DNA from: Trogon surrucura
Taxonomy: Eukaryota > Chordata > Aves > Trogoniformes > Trogonidae
DNA: 64,000 nt
Assembly: GCA_020746105.1 (NCBI GenBank)
Contig: CM036618.1
Coordinates: forward strand, 14,057,001 to 14,121,000
Direction: 5' to 3'
The position numbers were made by a program, and so were the translations under genes. The number at the start of each line of letters is the position of its first letter. Within the stretch, counting starts at the first letter, position 1. Below the pieces are notes generated by a model that was not told where the DNA came from, did not search any database, and saw only the letters and a program-made list of their open reading frames with translations. Positions 51,101-63,000 of the stretch are shown here, one piece after another.

Positions 51101-52969
51101 CCTATTTAAATCAGTAGTACAATTGCTACTGATTTCAGTAACTCCAGGATCTCATCCTAAATGTATTTCAAGAAACTTAAAAACTTTGGAATATTCCTTC
51201 AATGAAGCAGCTTAAAAAAAGAATAAAATCCTGTTTAGATATCGTTAGATCAAGCACTGGTGCACAAATACCATGTGCAACAGAAATGTAACAAAAACGT
51301 ACACTTGCTTGAAAGCACATTTTCATGAAAACATGTTAGAAATGTATTTCTGACAGCTAATTAAAGCTGTTCCATTCCATCAGTCATGTTTGAGTGAGGT
51401 CCAATGAAATCTGAAATGAAATGTGTTATGAAGGCTGCACTTTAATAGTCAAATTCATTTTTCCTGGACTATCCAGAAGTTAAAATCTTGATATCATTGA
51501 CTCAAATGGAAATTTTGCAATTAATTTTAAAGAGATGGGATTTTACCAGGTTACAAACACTATTCAAGCTTCCTTATTTCTAAAGATACAGAGTTATAAA
51601 CAGGATATTCTTGAAAAATTCTAGATGTCCTTAGGCAAATGGTTTTTGACCATATAACCCTTTAGTCTGAGTTGAATCTCTTAAATAGATCAAAATCTTA
51701 CCTCAATTCTTAAACAAAGCACTTTCTTTCTTAAGCAAAGCAGATTATTTCTGAGGAAGACTGTTGTTGCACAAGTGCCCTGGTGCTCTTTCAAGTTTAT
51801 GTTTGCATTTTTTGTCTGAGGGCAGTTCCGTCCATGCAGAATAAAAGGGAGAAACCATCTGCCCATGAAACCTTAGGCACAACCTCTCCACAGGTAACTG
51901 GAATTAAATTTATTGATATCTCAGTCTGCCCTCAATAGGAACAACTGTTTCACTCTAGCAACACGATCTATAACCATAATTAGTTCTCTGCAGTCCACTT
52001 GTATTCCACTTGTATTTCTTCATGGAGTCTCCACTTTCCAAGAGTCTCCATAAGCAAGAAGTAGAAAGGCGAGGAAAAATATTCAAGTAAAGAAGTTAAC
52101 AGAATTCAAAAGTGGGTGTATCTACATGTACGCCTGTAGAACCACCAAAGGTATATAAAGGTTGTTTTAAAATGCAGTAAATCAATTTTTAAAATGTGAA
52201 ATTAAAGGGATGTAGTAAAAAAGACTGTTAGAAAGTAATTACTGTATAATCAAGCCGTAAAATTCCAAAATATTAAAGTATATATAGATGAAGTAGAAGA
52301 AGTTGAAGAAGTAATAAGTATCTGCAATACTGTGTTAAATTATTTTAAACATGAAATAATGTTAATGCAGGCCTCAAAAGAATTGCTTCTTCAATGTAAT
52401 GAGATTACACTGCCATTCATATTTAGCAGAGCTGTCAAATACAGACGTTTACCCTACCCGTGGAGGTGTACTTGTGCACACCTGCAGTGCTATAAGAAAT
52501 CATCCCAACTTCTGACCCACGCACTAGACTTGATCCTGATGGGTGCACCCATCCTGATGGGCACCACTGACTCAGTGAAACAGAGTATGAGTGGTCCTCA
52601 TGAGTCTTCATAGGTGGTGCATAATTATCTGCGAATGCATAGAAGAATTCATAACAGTATAAAAAAATTGAAGCAAAGAATACCTTTACCAATTGCATTA
52701 GGAAGAGGCTTAAAATTAAATACAGTTAACTTTATGCTTCGACTAGAATATGGTAGTTTTGATCAGACAAGTTAAGAGCCCAAGAAGCCAATTTTTCCTT
52801 TAGAAAAAAAGTGTTGAAATATTTGTATAGCAAAAATCAGCTGTTAAAATTTTAACCACTAAATTTAATTTCTCTATATCTATTGCTATATTCATCATGT
52901 AACTAAAAGTTTCAAATATTAAATATCAGTTATTCAGTGTGATATATTATGATGCATTTTAACAACAGC
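48158..52969. other. Unannotated AT-rich DNA
   Basis: No transposon or gene recognised in 4.8 kb. A block at about 48300-48480 carries TTAATTAA, an octamer ATGCAAAT (48361-48368) and a TCAAAG word within about 25 bases, which looks like enhancer-type conserved sequence. A stretch at about 52440-52620 is slightly GC-richer, contains a short local duplication of atcctgatgggtgcaccc, and has overlapping frames on both strands. Confidence 0.45.
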
Positions 52970-53323
52970 AAGGACTTGTATCAACTAAGTGTTTATTAGA
53001 ACTGAACCAGTGAGCTAGTGACATCAGAGATGGCTTTCCTTTTTATGAATTGACACACAGGCATCGTTTGAGAACAGAAGCTCTCCGTGACTGTAAGAAA
53101 AAAGGGAAAACAGTAGTGGTACAGAATCTTCTCTTGATCACTGTCTAAATCAATGAAAACTCTTGCATGACTGCTAATTCTTCTTGCATCAAGTGACAGC
53201 ACACGTTTGCTAAATTCATAAGTGTGATAAGATTCTTTCAGAGCATATGAAAAGATATTCCGATTAGCCTTTTCTTTCTGACAGTTCCCTGACAGATGCA
53301 CCATTTGGATTAAAATATTTCTT
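52970..53323 (-). other. Possible minus-strand terminal exon, product unknown
   Basis: On the minus strand a strong acceptor-like tract (ctacctcttctactttcttacaattag) ends at 53324. The frame that follows is open for about 108 codons: RNILIQMVHLSGNCQKEKAN, then ALKESYHTYEFSKR, DLDSDQEKI and ISDVTSSLVQF. It ends in tandem TAA stops (52996-52998, and the next codon), which overlap an AATAAA signal at 52992-52997. A GT-rich ttgctgttgtt stretch lies about 20 bases beyond, as expected downstream of a cleavage site. I do not recognise the protein and see no signal peptide or membrane segment. A second acceptor-like site (ttttcccttttttcttacag, ending near 53093) lies inside the frame. It may be a real last exon, a noncoding RNA exon or chance. 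No upstream exon was identified. Confidence 0.33.
52992..52997 (-). promoter_or_regulatory. AATAAA polyadenylation signal candidate
   Basis: Minus-strand AATAAA begins inside the stop codons of the open frame described for 52970-53323 and has a GT-rich stretch downstream. The hexamer alone is common in AT-rich DNA. The position next to the stop and the downstream element are what make it notable. Confidence 0.35.
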
Positions 53324-54071
53324 CTAATTGTAAGAAAGTAGAAGAGGTAGCATCACTGGAGCTAGCTGTGCCATAAGACCACTGTAAAATGACTGCTATT
53401 TGTTAATGTCATTTACAAACCGCTAAAGTAACATTAGTAAGTGGAAGCACTTGATGCTAAGGGATTTAACTGTACAGTAAAGAAATTTTATGGACAGATC
53501 ATTAATCTTTGACTGCAAAGAGTTAGACTTGGTTTTATGCCAAATGTTTGACTCTGAAGAGTTTGCCAAATGGCAAAAGCTGAATTATAGAAGAAATACA
53601 TATTAAAATAAGACTATTTAAATTTTACATCTACTGTGAGAATAGGCAAACGCCACCACATTTTTAGCATAATCTCAAAATGCAACTCCTAATCCAATGA
53701 AAACATGTAATAAAAATTGGCATAAAGATGTAATAAAATTAATTAATGAGTTGTGTACCACATTATGTTTTCATTTCCAACTTGTTAAAGCAGCAAGTTT
53801 CACCACTCATTCTCATGTGTTACATTTCTCTCACTTTTCTCAGTATTTGTGTGTGGGCACATAAACATGTTTCCACCGAGAAAGTACCAACCTGTAGTTG
53901 AAAAATATACATGTTCTGCTAATAACAACATCTGACAGAAAATACTTCTTCACAGCATTTCAAAGGGGAAGAAGAGTAATATTACTACACTTTGTACATG
54001 GGGTGAGAGAGGTAGATGACTTTTGCAAGTCATCTATTGTGACCATCTAAAATGGCATCAATAGAAGACAA
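53324..54071. other. Unannotated AT-rich DNA
   Basis: No gene or repeat recognised up to the CR1 boundary at about 54072. Confidence 0.55.
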
Positions 54072-54378
54072 TTATGGGGACAATCTTTTTATCAGGGCCT
54101 GTTGTGATAGGACAAGGGACAATGGTCTTGAACTAAAAGAGGGTAGATATAGACTAGATATAAGGAAAAAAAATTGCACTGAGGATGGCGAAACACTGGA
54201 ACAGATTGCCCAGAGAGGTGCTAGAAGACCCATGCCTGGAAACATTCATCGCCACATTCATGGGACTCTGAGCAACTTGATCTAGTTGAAGATGTCCCTA
54301 TTCACTGTAGCCTGGCTGGACCAGATGATTCTTAAAGGTCCATTACAATCTAAACTCCTCTATAATTCTGTGATTCTA
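54072..54378 (+). mobile_element. CR1 3' end, degraded
   Basis: Plus-strand pieces of the ORF2 end: ttatggggacaatctttttatcagggcctgttgtgataggacaagggacaatggtcttgaactaaaagagggtagatatagactagatataagg (RACCDRTRDNGLELKEGRYRLDI). Then come actggaacagattgcccagagagg and the 3' untranslated block ggctggaccagatgattcttaaaggtcc, with a worn tail ataattctgtgattc. Frameshifts lie after the RLDIRK part. The sequence type matches the copy at 58030-59296 more closely than the one at 16255-17960. Confidence 0.9.
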
Positions 54379-55598
54379 AAATATTCCTATGACATTAAAA
54401 GTTTGACAGAAGACCCAACAGTTCCTGTTGCCCAGTTTCTACCTGCCCCTAGTTTCCTGCACACTTAAAATAGGGTGAAATGGTTCTGTTTTCCAAGAGA
54501 AGCTGTCTTTGGCATCCCTTGGAAGAGAGCTGTGATGTGCAGAGTATCTATGTTCAGTCCAGGCTCCTACCAGCACAGAAACAGAGCACAGGTGAGTGCA
54601 TCCCAGAGCCAGGATGGAAAACTTCCTCATAGGGCAATCTGATGAAAATGTCCATATCCAAACTCATGAGTTAAAAAAGATGGGAGTCATCTCCCATCCT
54701 GAGAGGGACAGATGTGCAATGACCTGCATCTATACAACTAAACTGCTTCATCACCTATAGCTGCAGCTGCATCCAAGATGTTACTGAGACCATTCCCTGA
54801 GCTTTGTGATGCCCCAAGCCATGCCTGACAACTATTTGAGAGAGTACTATTGGCCAACACCATGAGAAAGGCCATGTCACAAATTGGTAGTGCCTAGCCC
54901 CACAAGTCCACATTGGGTAGTGATGTGGATCAAGATATAACCTGTAAATTCTCAGCCTGCCAAGAAGATGTGAAAGAATCGCCCTTAGGGATCCAGCAAG
55001 AATTATTCCCCATTCACCTCTCAGAGGATCCTGAATGACTGATGATATTAGCACATTGAACCTTGTGAGAAGCTGTGGACATCCAGCAGGGTTTCAAAAG
55101 CAAGTTAATTGGCCAGCATGAAGAGCAATGTGTTCTTAAAGCAGATGCCAAGTTTATAGCAGTTTCTAGTTCTGCTTCTTGCAAGTTACTTTGCCCAATA
55201 TTAAATATGATACAGAGAACAAGTCTTTAACACCAGTAAGTCGAGATTATTAGGTGGCAGGTATGGGAATCAGAATGATTGGCATTTACAGCTCTGAGAG
55301 AATTCAAAAAAAAGAAACTCACCTCAATATAATTAGATTACTTACAGGTGGTTGCTTTAATTTTATTACAAATAACTTGCAGGTATAATGTATGCTTAAA
55401 GAAACTATTGCATCGAAGCAGCTACATATTTCTGATGTGAAACGAAAAAACGGTCCATTTCCACAATACGTGCAGTATACAAAAATCTTATAAGGACTGT
55501 ACTTTACCTCAGAAGCTTAATAAGAATCTACATTAAAAATAATTGCATTTTATCAATTTGTGTTCATTTCTCAAAGCACTTTGTAAAACCGTTGTAGG
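54379..55598. other. Unassigned GC-richer spacer between two CR1 copies
   Basis: 54470-55100 is richer in G+C than the surrounding DNA, with a long minus-strand frame (54755-55054, 99 codons) and a perfect 8-bp hairpin (54679-54686 and 54691-54698). I could not assign it to a repeat family or gene. 55100-55598 is ordinary AT-rich sequence. Confidence 0.4.
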
Positions 55599-56262
55599 AA
55601 TCACGGAATCACAGAATGTTAGGATCTGGAAGGGACCTCGAAAGATTATCTAGTCCAACCCTCCTGCCAAAGCAGGATCACTTACAGTAGGTCACACAGG
55701 AACACATCCAGGCAGGTTTTGAATGTCTCCAGAGAAGGAGACTCCACAACATCCCTGAACAGCCTGTTCCAGTGCTCTGTCACCCTCACAGTGAAAAAGT
55801 TTTCTCTAATGTTTTTGTGGAACCTCCTATGTTCCAGTTTGCATCCATTGCCCCTGGTCCTGCCATTGGACATCACTGAGAAGGACCTGTATCCATCCTC
55901 CTGACACTCACCCTTTACATATTTATAAACACGAATGAGGTCACCTCTCAGCCTCCTCTTCTCCAAGCTAAAGAGACCCAGCTCCTTCAGCCTTTCCTCA
56001 TAATGGAAATGTTCCTCTGCCTTAATCACCTTTGTGGCTCTGCACTGGACTCTTTCAAGTAGTTCCCTGTCCTTCTTGAACTGAGGGGCCCAGAAGTGGA
56101 CACAATATTCCAGATGTGGCCTCACTGGGATGGAGTAGAGGAGGAGGAGAACCTCCCTCAACCTCCTAGCTACTGCCCTTCTAATACACCCCAGGATGAC
56201 ATTGGCCTTCTGGGCCATGAGGGCACATTGCTGGTTCACGGACATCCTGCTGTCTACCAGGA
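55599..56262 (-). mobile_element. CR1 retrotransposon, 5'-truncated, minus strand
   Basis: On the plus strand it starts with the reverse-complement tail aatcacggaatcacagaatg. Next come ggatctggaagggacctcgaaagattatctagtccaaccctcctgcc and the complement of the ORF2 C-terminal third. It ends abruptly at about 56262, where the coding sequence for the LVDSRMS region is cut. This is a typical 5' truncation. The protein type ([13 protein letters not shown], then FLCDLL) is the same as the element at 16255-17960, so both come from one subfamily. Confidence 0.95.
55682..56245 (-). pseudogene. CR1 ORF2 C-terminal fragment, 187 codons, open frame
   Basis: This frame encodes only the part after the polymerase catalytic motifs: [20 protein letters not shown] at the start, then [41 protein letters not shown], and a [17 protein letters not shown] end, with TAA at 55682-55684. 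It has no YLDF or FADD motif, so it cannot have polymerase activity. No frameshift or internal stop has accumulated over its length, which suggests a fairly recent insertion. The methionine used as start is an internal residue of ORF2, not a real initiation site. Confidence 0.85.
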
Positions 56263-58029
56263 AGCATATGCACTAGCTTTTCCTGATAAGAAAAGCACAC
56301 TTAAGACATGCTCTCAGATTTGTGATACTCATAATAAACTTTGTATAATTTATCTTTTCTTTTTTTTCCACTTATATCATGCTCTCCACTGTACTATATA
56401 CTGTGCAAACACAGTAAAGGAGACTACACCTTCTCTGGCAAGCTTCTCTTTAAGGAGAGAGATTTGGTTCTGGGACACAGAATGGATACTGGCAGAGTCA
56501 TAATTGGAATACATGTCTTTTGATTCCTGCTTCAAGAAAAATTCATGATAGACTCCTATGACTTAGCTATGCTTGATATTGTAATCACTTGGATTAGTCT
56601 TGCCATAGGCTCATTTTGGTTTTTGACTGAGCTAATTAATACATTATACTTCAGGAAATTCCTTTGTGCTAAAGCTAATCTCTTTAGGTGCCTGGCGATA
56701 TAGGCAGCTGGCGGCATTTAGCCGTGCAATGTCATTGAAACAGAGATACCATACAGGGACTGTCGCTGCATTCAACTGGAAACACAGGTGAGATACCACA
56801 AACTGTACCCATGTGTGTGAGACCATGGGTGAGAGGTCTCAGTCTCAAATTGAGTTCCAGCCTAACTCCTTTGCCATTTTGAATAAAAATCCATCCCAAC
56901 ACTGTGCCAGGTTGAGACCGTGTATCAAAACTGAAGACGGGGTAGGCAACTTGGTTCCAGACCGCACACGGAGTACATAGGAGACTTGTGAAAGCACCAG
57001 CATTAAACTGGAACTTCTGTTTCATTTGTTTCATGCCATTTGCCTTTAAGAATCCCGAAGGTTTTAGAAATGCTGAGCAGTATATTAAATGCTCAGCCTC
57101 TACACCAGCGCACAGAAATTTGGGTTTGAATGCTTCCTCTAGAAGCCATAAAGATGCGCAATGGAAAGGTCTGCAGGCAGGGTAGTCTTTTATCTAGAGG
57201 AAGTTGTATACAGTGTGGATGTGTAAAAAAAAAAAGACTGACATTTCCTCATAAACAGTTGAGTGATAAACTGTAATTTTCTATAAAGCTTTCTATAGAC
57301 AAAAAAAAAGGGCTAGTGGAAGAAGGTGTGCTTATGCCCCAGAGGGATTTGGTAAGCAACGTTAGAATGAAGTGAATCTCTAGTTCAAAAATAGTAAGCG
57401 GTACCTGCCAAGTAAGAGGTAGCACTGGAAAATGGAAATGAGGGAGGGAATGAAGGCAGGGTGGGAATGTAAAACTAAAAAAAAAAAGAGCTGAAAGCTT
57501 TAGGGAGAGGGATAAGAGAGAGAAATAAAACCATGAAGGAGCCCTCAAGGTTAGTCCAAAACCACACAGTAGCCTTGCTATGTTATTAAATACTATGCTT
57601 TGTGTAAGTATCACTTAAATCATCTCTTAAATGGGATAAAGCAGCTGCATGCCAGGGCACAGTGACACTTAACAAACAGCTGAGGAGAGGAAGCATATAA
57701 TACTTTCTGCAGGATGAATTTTGTGAGTTTATGATGTAATGAGCTGAGTCAGAATCTGGCTAGGATGTTGTAGTTAAGCCTTTTAATCTTGCAAAAAAAG
57801 TACCATTGGCTATTTAACAATCCCAGTATTAATTTTGCCCAGGAAAAATCCTCTGCGACCTAACAGCTCTAGCACCAGCTTGAACCTAGGTTCAGTAACA
57901 TCTACAAGAAAAAAAAACACAAACAAACCACCAACATTGTTTCCTTGTGGTATTTTTTTCTTAGTATTCATCCAAGTAGAACTGATCTCAGGGAAAGTCA
58001 CTAACTCTGCAGCGTGTAACAGGGTTGCA
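56263..58029. other. Unannotated spacer between CR1 copies
   Basis: No supported gene. A minus-strand frame at 57249-57614 (121 codons) translates to an F/L/S-rich low-information sequence across purine-rich DNA and is treated as chance. A runs lie near 57226, 57300 and 57477. Confidence 0.5.
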
Positions 58030-58237
58030 TGCATACAGCCAGCTTGGCTTTACCAAGGGCAAGTCCTACCTGACCATCCTAGTGGCTTGTCACAATGGAG
58101 TGACTACATCAATGGACAAGGGAAGAGCAATGGATGTTGTCTACCTGGACTTGTGCAAGGCCTTTGACATGGTCCCCCACAACAACTGTCTCTCTAAGAG
58201 GAAGAGATATGGATTTGATGGGTGGACTGTTCAGTGA
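58025..58237 (+). pseudogene. CR1 reverse transcriptase fragment (motif A region)
   Basis: A 70-codon frame holding the GFTKGKSYL stretch and motif [18 protein letters not shown], in which both aspartates are kept but the neighbouring FSKAF residues are altered. It terminates at TGA just after GFDGWTVQ, where an Arg codon is expected. It is part of the decayed element at 58030-59296 and has no function of its own. Confidence 0.85.
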
Positions 58238-59296
58238 ATAAAGAATTGGTTGTATGGTTGCATCCAGACGGTAGTGGTCAGCATCTCAATGTCCAGAAGG
58301 AGACGGTTGACAAGTAGTGTTCCTCAGGGGCCCGTACTGGGACCAGTGCTATATAAACAGTGGGATCGAGTGCACCCTCAACAAGTTTGCAGATGACACA
58401 AAGCTGAGTGGTGCAGTCAATATGCCAGAGGGCATATTGTCATCCAGAGGGACCTGGACAACCTGGAGACGTGAGCCCATGTGAACATCATGAGGTTCAA
58501 CAAAGCCATGTGCAAGGTCGACACCTAGTTCAGGGCAATCCTCGTTATCAATACAGGCTGGAGGATAATGTGATAGAGAGCAGCCCTGAGGAAAAGGGCG
58601 GTACTGGTGGATGAAAAGCTGGAGATGAACCACCTCTCACCTCTCACCTCTCACAGCCTAGAAGGCCAATCGCGTCCTGGGCTGTATCAAAAGAAGCATG
58701 GCCAGCAGGTTGATGGAGGTGATTCTGCCCCTCTGCTCTGCTCTGGAAAGACCTCATCCAGAGTACTACATCCAGCTCTGGAGCCCTCAACACAAGAAGA
58801 ATGTGGTCTTATCGGAACGGGTGCAGAAGAGGGCCACAAAAATGGTCAAAGGGCTGGAGCACCTCTCCTGTGAAGACAGGCTGAGAGAGCTGGGATTGTT
58901 CAGCCTGGAGAAGGCTCCAGGGAGACCTTCTTGCAGCCTTAAAGGGAACCAATAAGAAATATGGGGGCAGTCTTTTTAGCAAGGCCTGTTCCTATAGGAT
59001 ATGGGGTAATGTTTTTAAATGAAAAGAGAGTAGATTTAGGCTGGATATAAGGAAGAAGTTTTTTACAATGAGGGTGAAGAAATACTGGAACAGATTGCCA
59101 GAGAGGTGTTGGAGGCCCCATCCCCGGAGGCATTCAAGGTCAGGCTTTACAGGGCTCTGAGCAACCTGATCTAGTTAAAGATGTCCCTGCTCACTTCAGG
59201 GTGGTTGGACTAGATGACCTTTAAAGATTCTTCCTAACCTAACACATTCTATGATTCTATGATTGATTTTATGATGCTATGATTTTATGATTCTAG
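58030..59296 (+). mobile_element. CR1 retrotransposon, 5'-truncated, decayed
   Basis: About 1.27 kb on the plus strand, from just before the GFTKGKS motif to a tail at about 59296 (cattctatgattctatgattgattttatgatgc and so on). Recognisable parts are [36 protein letters not shown] (motif A, with the usual FSKAFD changed to LCKAFD), a motif B-like VPQGPVLGPVL, motif C as [10 protein letters not shown] near 58382-58407, WIESSPEEK-like and [19 protein letters not shown] pieces, and the 3' untranslated block. Multiple frameshifts and stops are present, and a deletion lies next to motif B. It belongs to a different, older subfamily than the 16255-17960 copy. Confidence 0.93.
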
Positions 59297-59997
59297 ACTG
59301 TTTTTAGGATTCTGTGAAACACGGTGCATCTCCCAGAAAATCCTGCCTAGGAGTAAAGAAAACAATGCCTTTTGCTCTCAGATCTTTGAAACCATACAAG
59401 TAAAAACCCAACAGCTACGGTGTTCTTGACTGAACATCAAAGCCAGAAGGACATCCAGATTTGATCTGAAAATAACTTCAGGTAGATTTTTTCCAATTTT
59501 TCTCACCCAAATATTCAAATTTAGTTATCCTGTTTTCAATTCACAGCCATAACTTTTTATGCTTTTAGTACCACTATTTTCTCTGAAGAAAATTTTTGCA
59601 GTGCCCTCTCACTGGTACACATCAAAGTCTGAGATCCACAAGACAGGGAAAAGGATTAACAGAGATCTCTTGTAAAACTTTTTACTATTTAGTTCTGTGA
59701 AACTTCTGGTTTGATGATGTCCAGTGTTGTAATAGACTAGGTCAATTAATGTTTTCTTCATAGAGCAGTGGGTCAAATGTGTTTTTATAACTCATACAAC
59801 TTTTGTTGTGCTATAACTTCCTCTATTCCAAAAGAGCCATCTCTGAGATAGACAAGCATCAATGACAAAGCAAACAGATTCGTTTTCTGGAGACCAGTTG
59901 ATTGCAGTTCTGCTTCAATATGCAACTGTCTGCATCCCTGGCCCTTAGGAAAATTTTTAAGAATTCAAATAAATATTTGAAAAATTTAAACAAATAT
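59297..59997. other. Unannotated spacer
   Basis: AT-rich sequence with no gene or repeat recognised between two CR1 tails. Confidence 0.55.
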
Positions 59998-60061
59998 TTT
60001 TGGACTAGGTGGCCTCTAAAAGTCTCTTCCAATCCAAATCCTACTATAATTCTATTATGTT
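59998..60061 (+). mobile_element. CR1 3' terminal fragment
   Basis: About 60 bp with the CR1 end pattern: tggactaggtggcctctaaaagtctcttccaatcc, then tataattctattatg. Only the last part of the 3' untranslated region and a worn tail are present, so this is a minimal or eroded insertion. Confidence 0.75.
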
Positions 60062-63000
60062 CTTTATTCATGGAAACAAAAAGACTATCAGAAGCTATCA
60101 GAACCCACCAGCAGTCTTCAGGTACTTATCCGCCTGTTTCAGGGGGTATTCTGTTTAGTTTTGGATTTTCACAGACTTCCTGATACTTGAATTAAATATT
60201 TTAGTTAAATATTGAGATCGTTCTCAACTACTATTGAAATCTTTTTTCCTTATTTCTATTTGACATCCAGGAAATGAGAAGACATGAGCAGACGAAGAAG
60301 GGTCAGAATGGCCAAACCCTGAATACATACTTAGGTTTTATAGCCCAATGGACTTTATAATAACATTGTGGACATCGTGAGAATTCAAATGTGCTTCAAA
60401 GATGAAAATTTTAAAGCATGAGATCATTCATGGATAAAAGTACATTTTAAAACAAACATGTTTTCCTGACAAATACTTTTATGAGACAATTAGCAGCCCT
60501 TCCCTTTACAGTTCCCTTAGAAAATAAGCAGACACTGATTCACTTCCAAGCTGCTGGTGAAAAAATAAGGGCTCAGAGGAAAACAAAGCAGACAGGGACA
60601 ATACTGTTGATATAAATGAATGAATACATTCCATTGACAATTCAGTTTGTCAGTGAGACTCTAAATAGCCAAAAAAACAGACTTGTAGGAAGAGTAAGTT
60701 TCCTGCTGAACTCTGGCATGTGGTAGAGAATTAAAATTAACACGTCAAAATATTTTTCAGAAGTCAAAATTACGAAAGTGTTTTGTCTTGGCAAAGAGGC
60801 TTTATTAAACATTTATTTTCTGATAATGTTGAAATAAACTATTTTGAAATTATTGAAGTATTGAAGTATAATCTTACATTTTTGAAGTGCAAAACGAAAT
60901 GTAATAAAATATAAAATACTACACATGATTTAAAGTGATTAAAAAACTTTCTTTAAATCAAACCCAAAATGTAATATAATTATTAGTTTTGTTTAAAAGG
61001 GAAATACCCATAAAGTCCTACATGCTAGTCTACAAGTCAATATGATAGCAGTTTGAAGTGATTCTGTAAGAAGTACAAATTGACATAATCACTGGAAAAT
61101 TTTTAATTTTTAATTTTGACAGAATAACAATTCACCTCAAAAATTGTTGACTGAAATGTTTTTGGTCTCTTATGCTAAGAGAATGGCCTAATGCTGGATT
61201 GTGCATCATGATAACTCACAAATTCATGGAAAATCTCATTTGATACACACTGCAGACAGCTCAGGACTCTGTTCTGCCTTTGGTAGTGACTCACTGTGAC
61301 ACACACACAGACACATCTGGTATTTATAGTTTCTTTTGTCCCAGCTTTGGATGCTTTTGCTCTCATGTCAAGTCATAAAGATCCTAGAGCAATATAGAAT
61401 TTTCTGAAAATAGTTTAATCGCTCACTGACATTATCTCAAGAGAAATTTAATTTAAAATGAAGACTTTGCAGGTCTTGCCAACTTGTGAAACATGCAACA
61501 CTACATTTATTACTGAGTAAGAGGATATCTGTCATGGCATTCAATCCACCCAACATAAAACAAAAGGGTGGTATTCTTTATTTCCAGCTTTAACCATATA
61601 AAAATTAGGTATCTCAGTCTAAGCTATTGACCTTAAACCACCTCTGTGGTAGTAGAGAGAAAAAGCCATTTCACATGACAATTCATCTGACCTTTCTTAG
61701 GTACATATTTTAAGATGAGATGAACAGTTCCCTAGGGATTTAAAATGAGATAAACTGCCATCTATAAATTGATATCGATATCTAACCTAATCACCTGAAG
61801 CTTCCTTTGCAGTCAACGGAGAGAAATAGGCTTCCTTGCATGACCTTCATTGTCCCCAAGGAATCTAACCTCTCTCTTGCAATATACCTCAGCCAGGCTG
61901 CAGCAGTGAGGAGTCTGATAGTAAGCTAAAATCCTCAAACTCCTGCAGGTAGCAGAACTTTGTAACCCATCTGTCAAAGAGTGGAGCCCCACATGACCCA
62001 TTTCAAACACTCACTTGTTCAGACCTGACACCTTGCTCTCTAATTTCACCAGGGCATCACAGGACCTGCCCATACTATTCCAAATGCTCACACATGTACT
62101 GCAGCAATGGTACAACAAAGGATCATTAAAAAAACCTCAGTAAATAAAGAGCTAGGAAACATCCCATCTGTATTTTGTACTGGATTAAAACTTAATGTTA
62201 CAGTGGTGTAGCTCTGAATTAATCACATCAACTTCAGTGCAGTTATTATGGCCTGGAGCCAGGAGGAGAGCACAAAAGCAGTGTTTGTGAGTCTTTCTTC
62301 AGCTTATGGCAGCTGTTTAGCTCATCTTTGATCATACTTATTTTTTTTGCAGTTAAGCTTTTTGGTCACACTATCTTTGCAGAGATAGCTGTTCCAAACA
62401 ATACCCGTGTTCACATGCCAGCAAAGGTATTTGTGCATGTGGATTAACTGGTTTTTGCTTGTCATGCACTTAGTCGCTTTTGTGGGGGTTTTGTTTTGTT
62501 TACAAAAAGATATTCAGCTACTCAAGGAACATAAGCAACAACATATGACATAGCAGAGCAGCTGTACACGAGAGCTAACATTGGTGCAAAGTGTTTGGTT
62601 GTGGTGGGCAGGAAGAGCTATGCCATCTTAGGTCAAGACAAGAGGCTGGTGGCTAATTTAATACAACAATGCAGAGCAGATGCTCTTCGGAAAGAGTGTC
62701 AGGGCTGGGAGTGCCTGTGGCAATGCATCCCTACAATACACTTCCAGTTTTCGGTACTTGGTGGTTCAAAGACTTCCTGAGCTGATGTGAGTACCTTTTC
62801 ATTTAACAGCCCTGAAAGGATGTTCTGCCATGTGTATATATCACTTTTTTAATCCTTGTAAACTGTCAGTATTGCAAGCATCCAAATGCACAAAGTTCTC
62901 CAGCGTAATCATAGACTATGTGAAGAATCCCCTCCCTGTTTTCAGTTGCCAGTTGTTAGTTTTATTTGATACTGCCTGATTTTTATGATCCAAGAAATAT

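Noticed and set aside
57249-57614. 121-codon minus-strand frame
   Set aside because: It spans purine-rich plus-strand DNA, giving an F/S/L/P-rich translation typical of composition-driven open frames.
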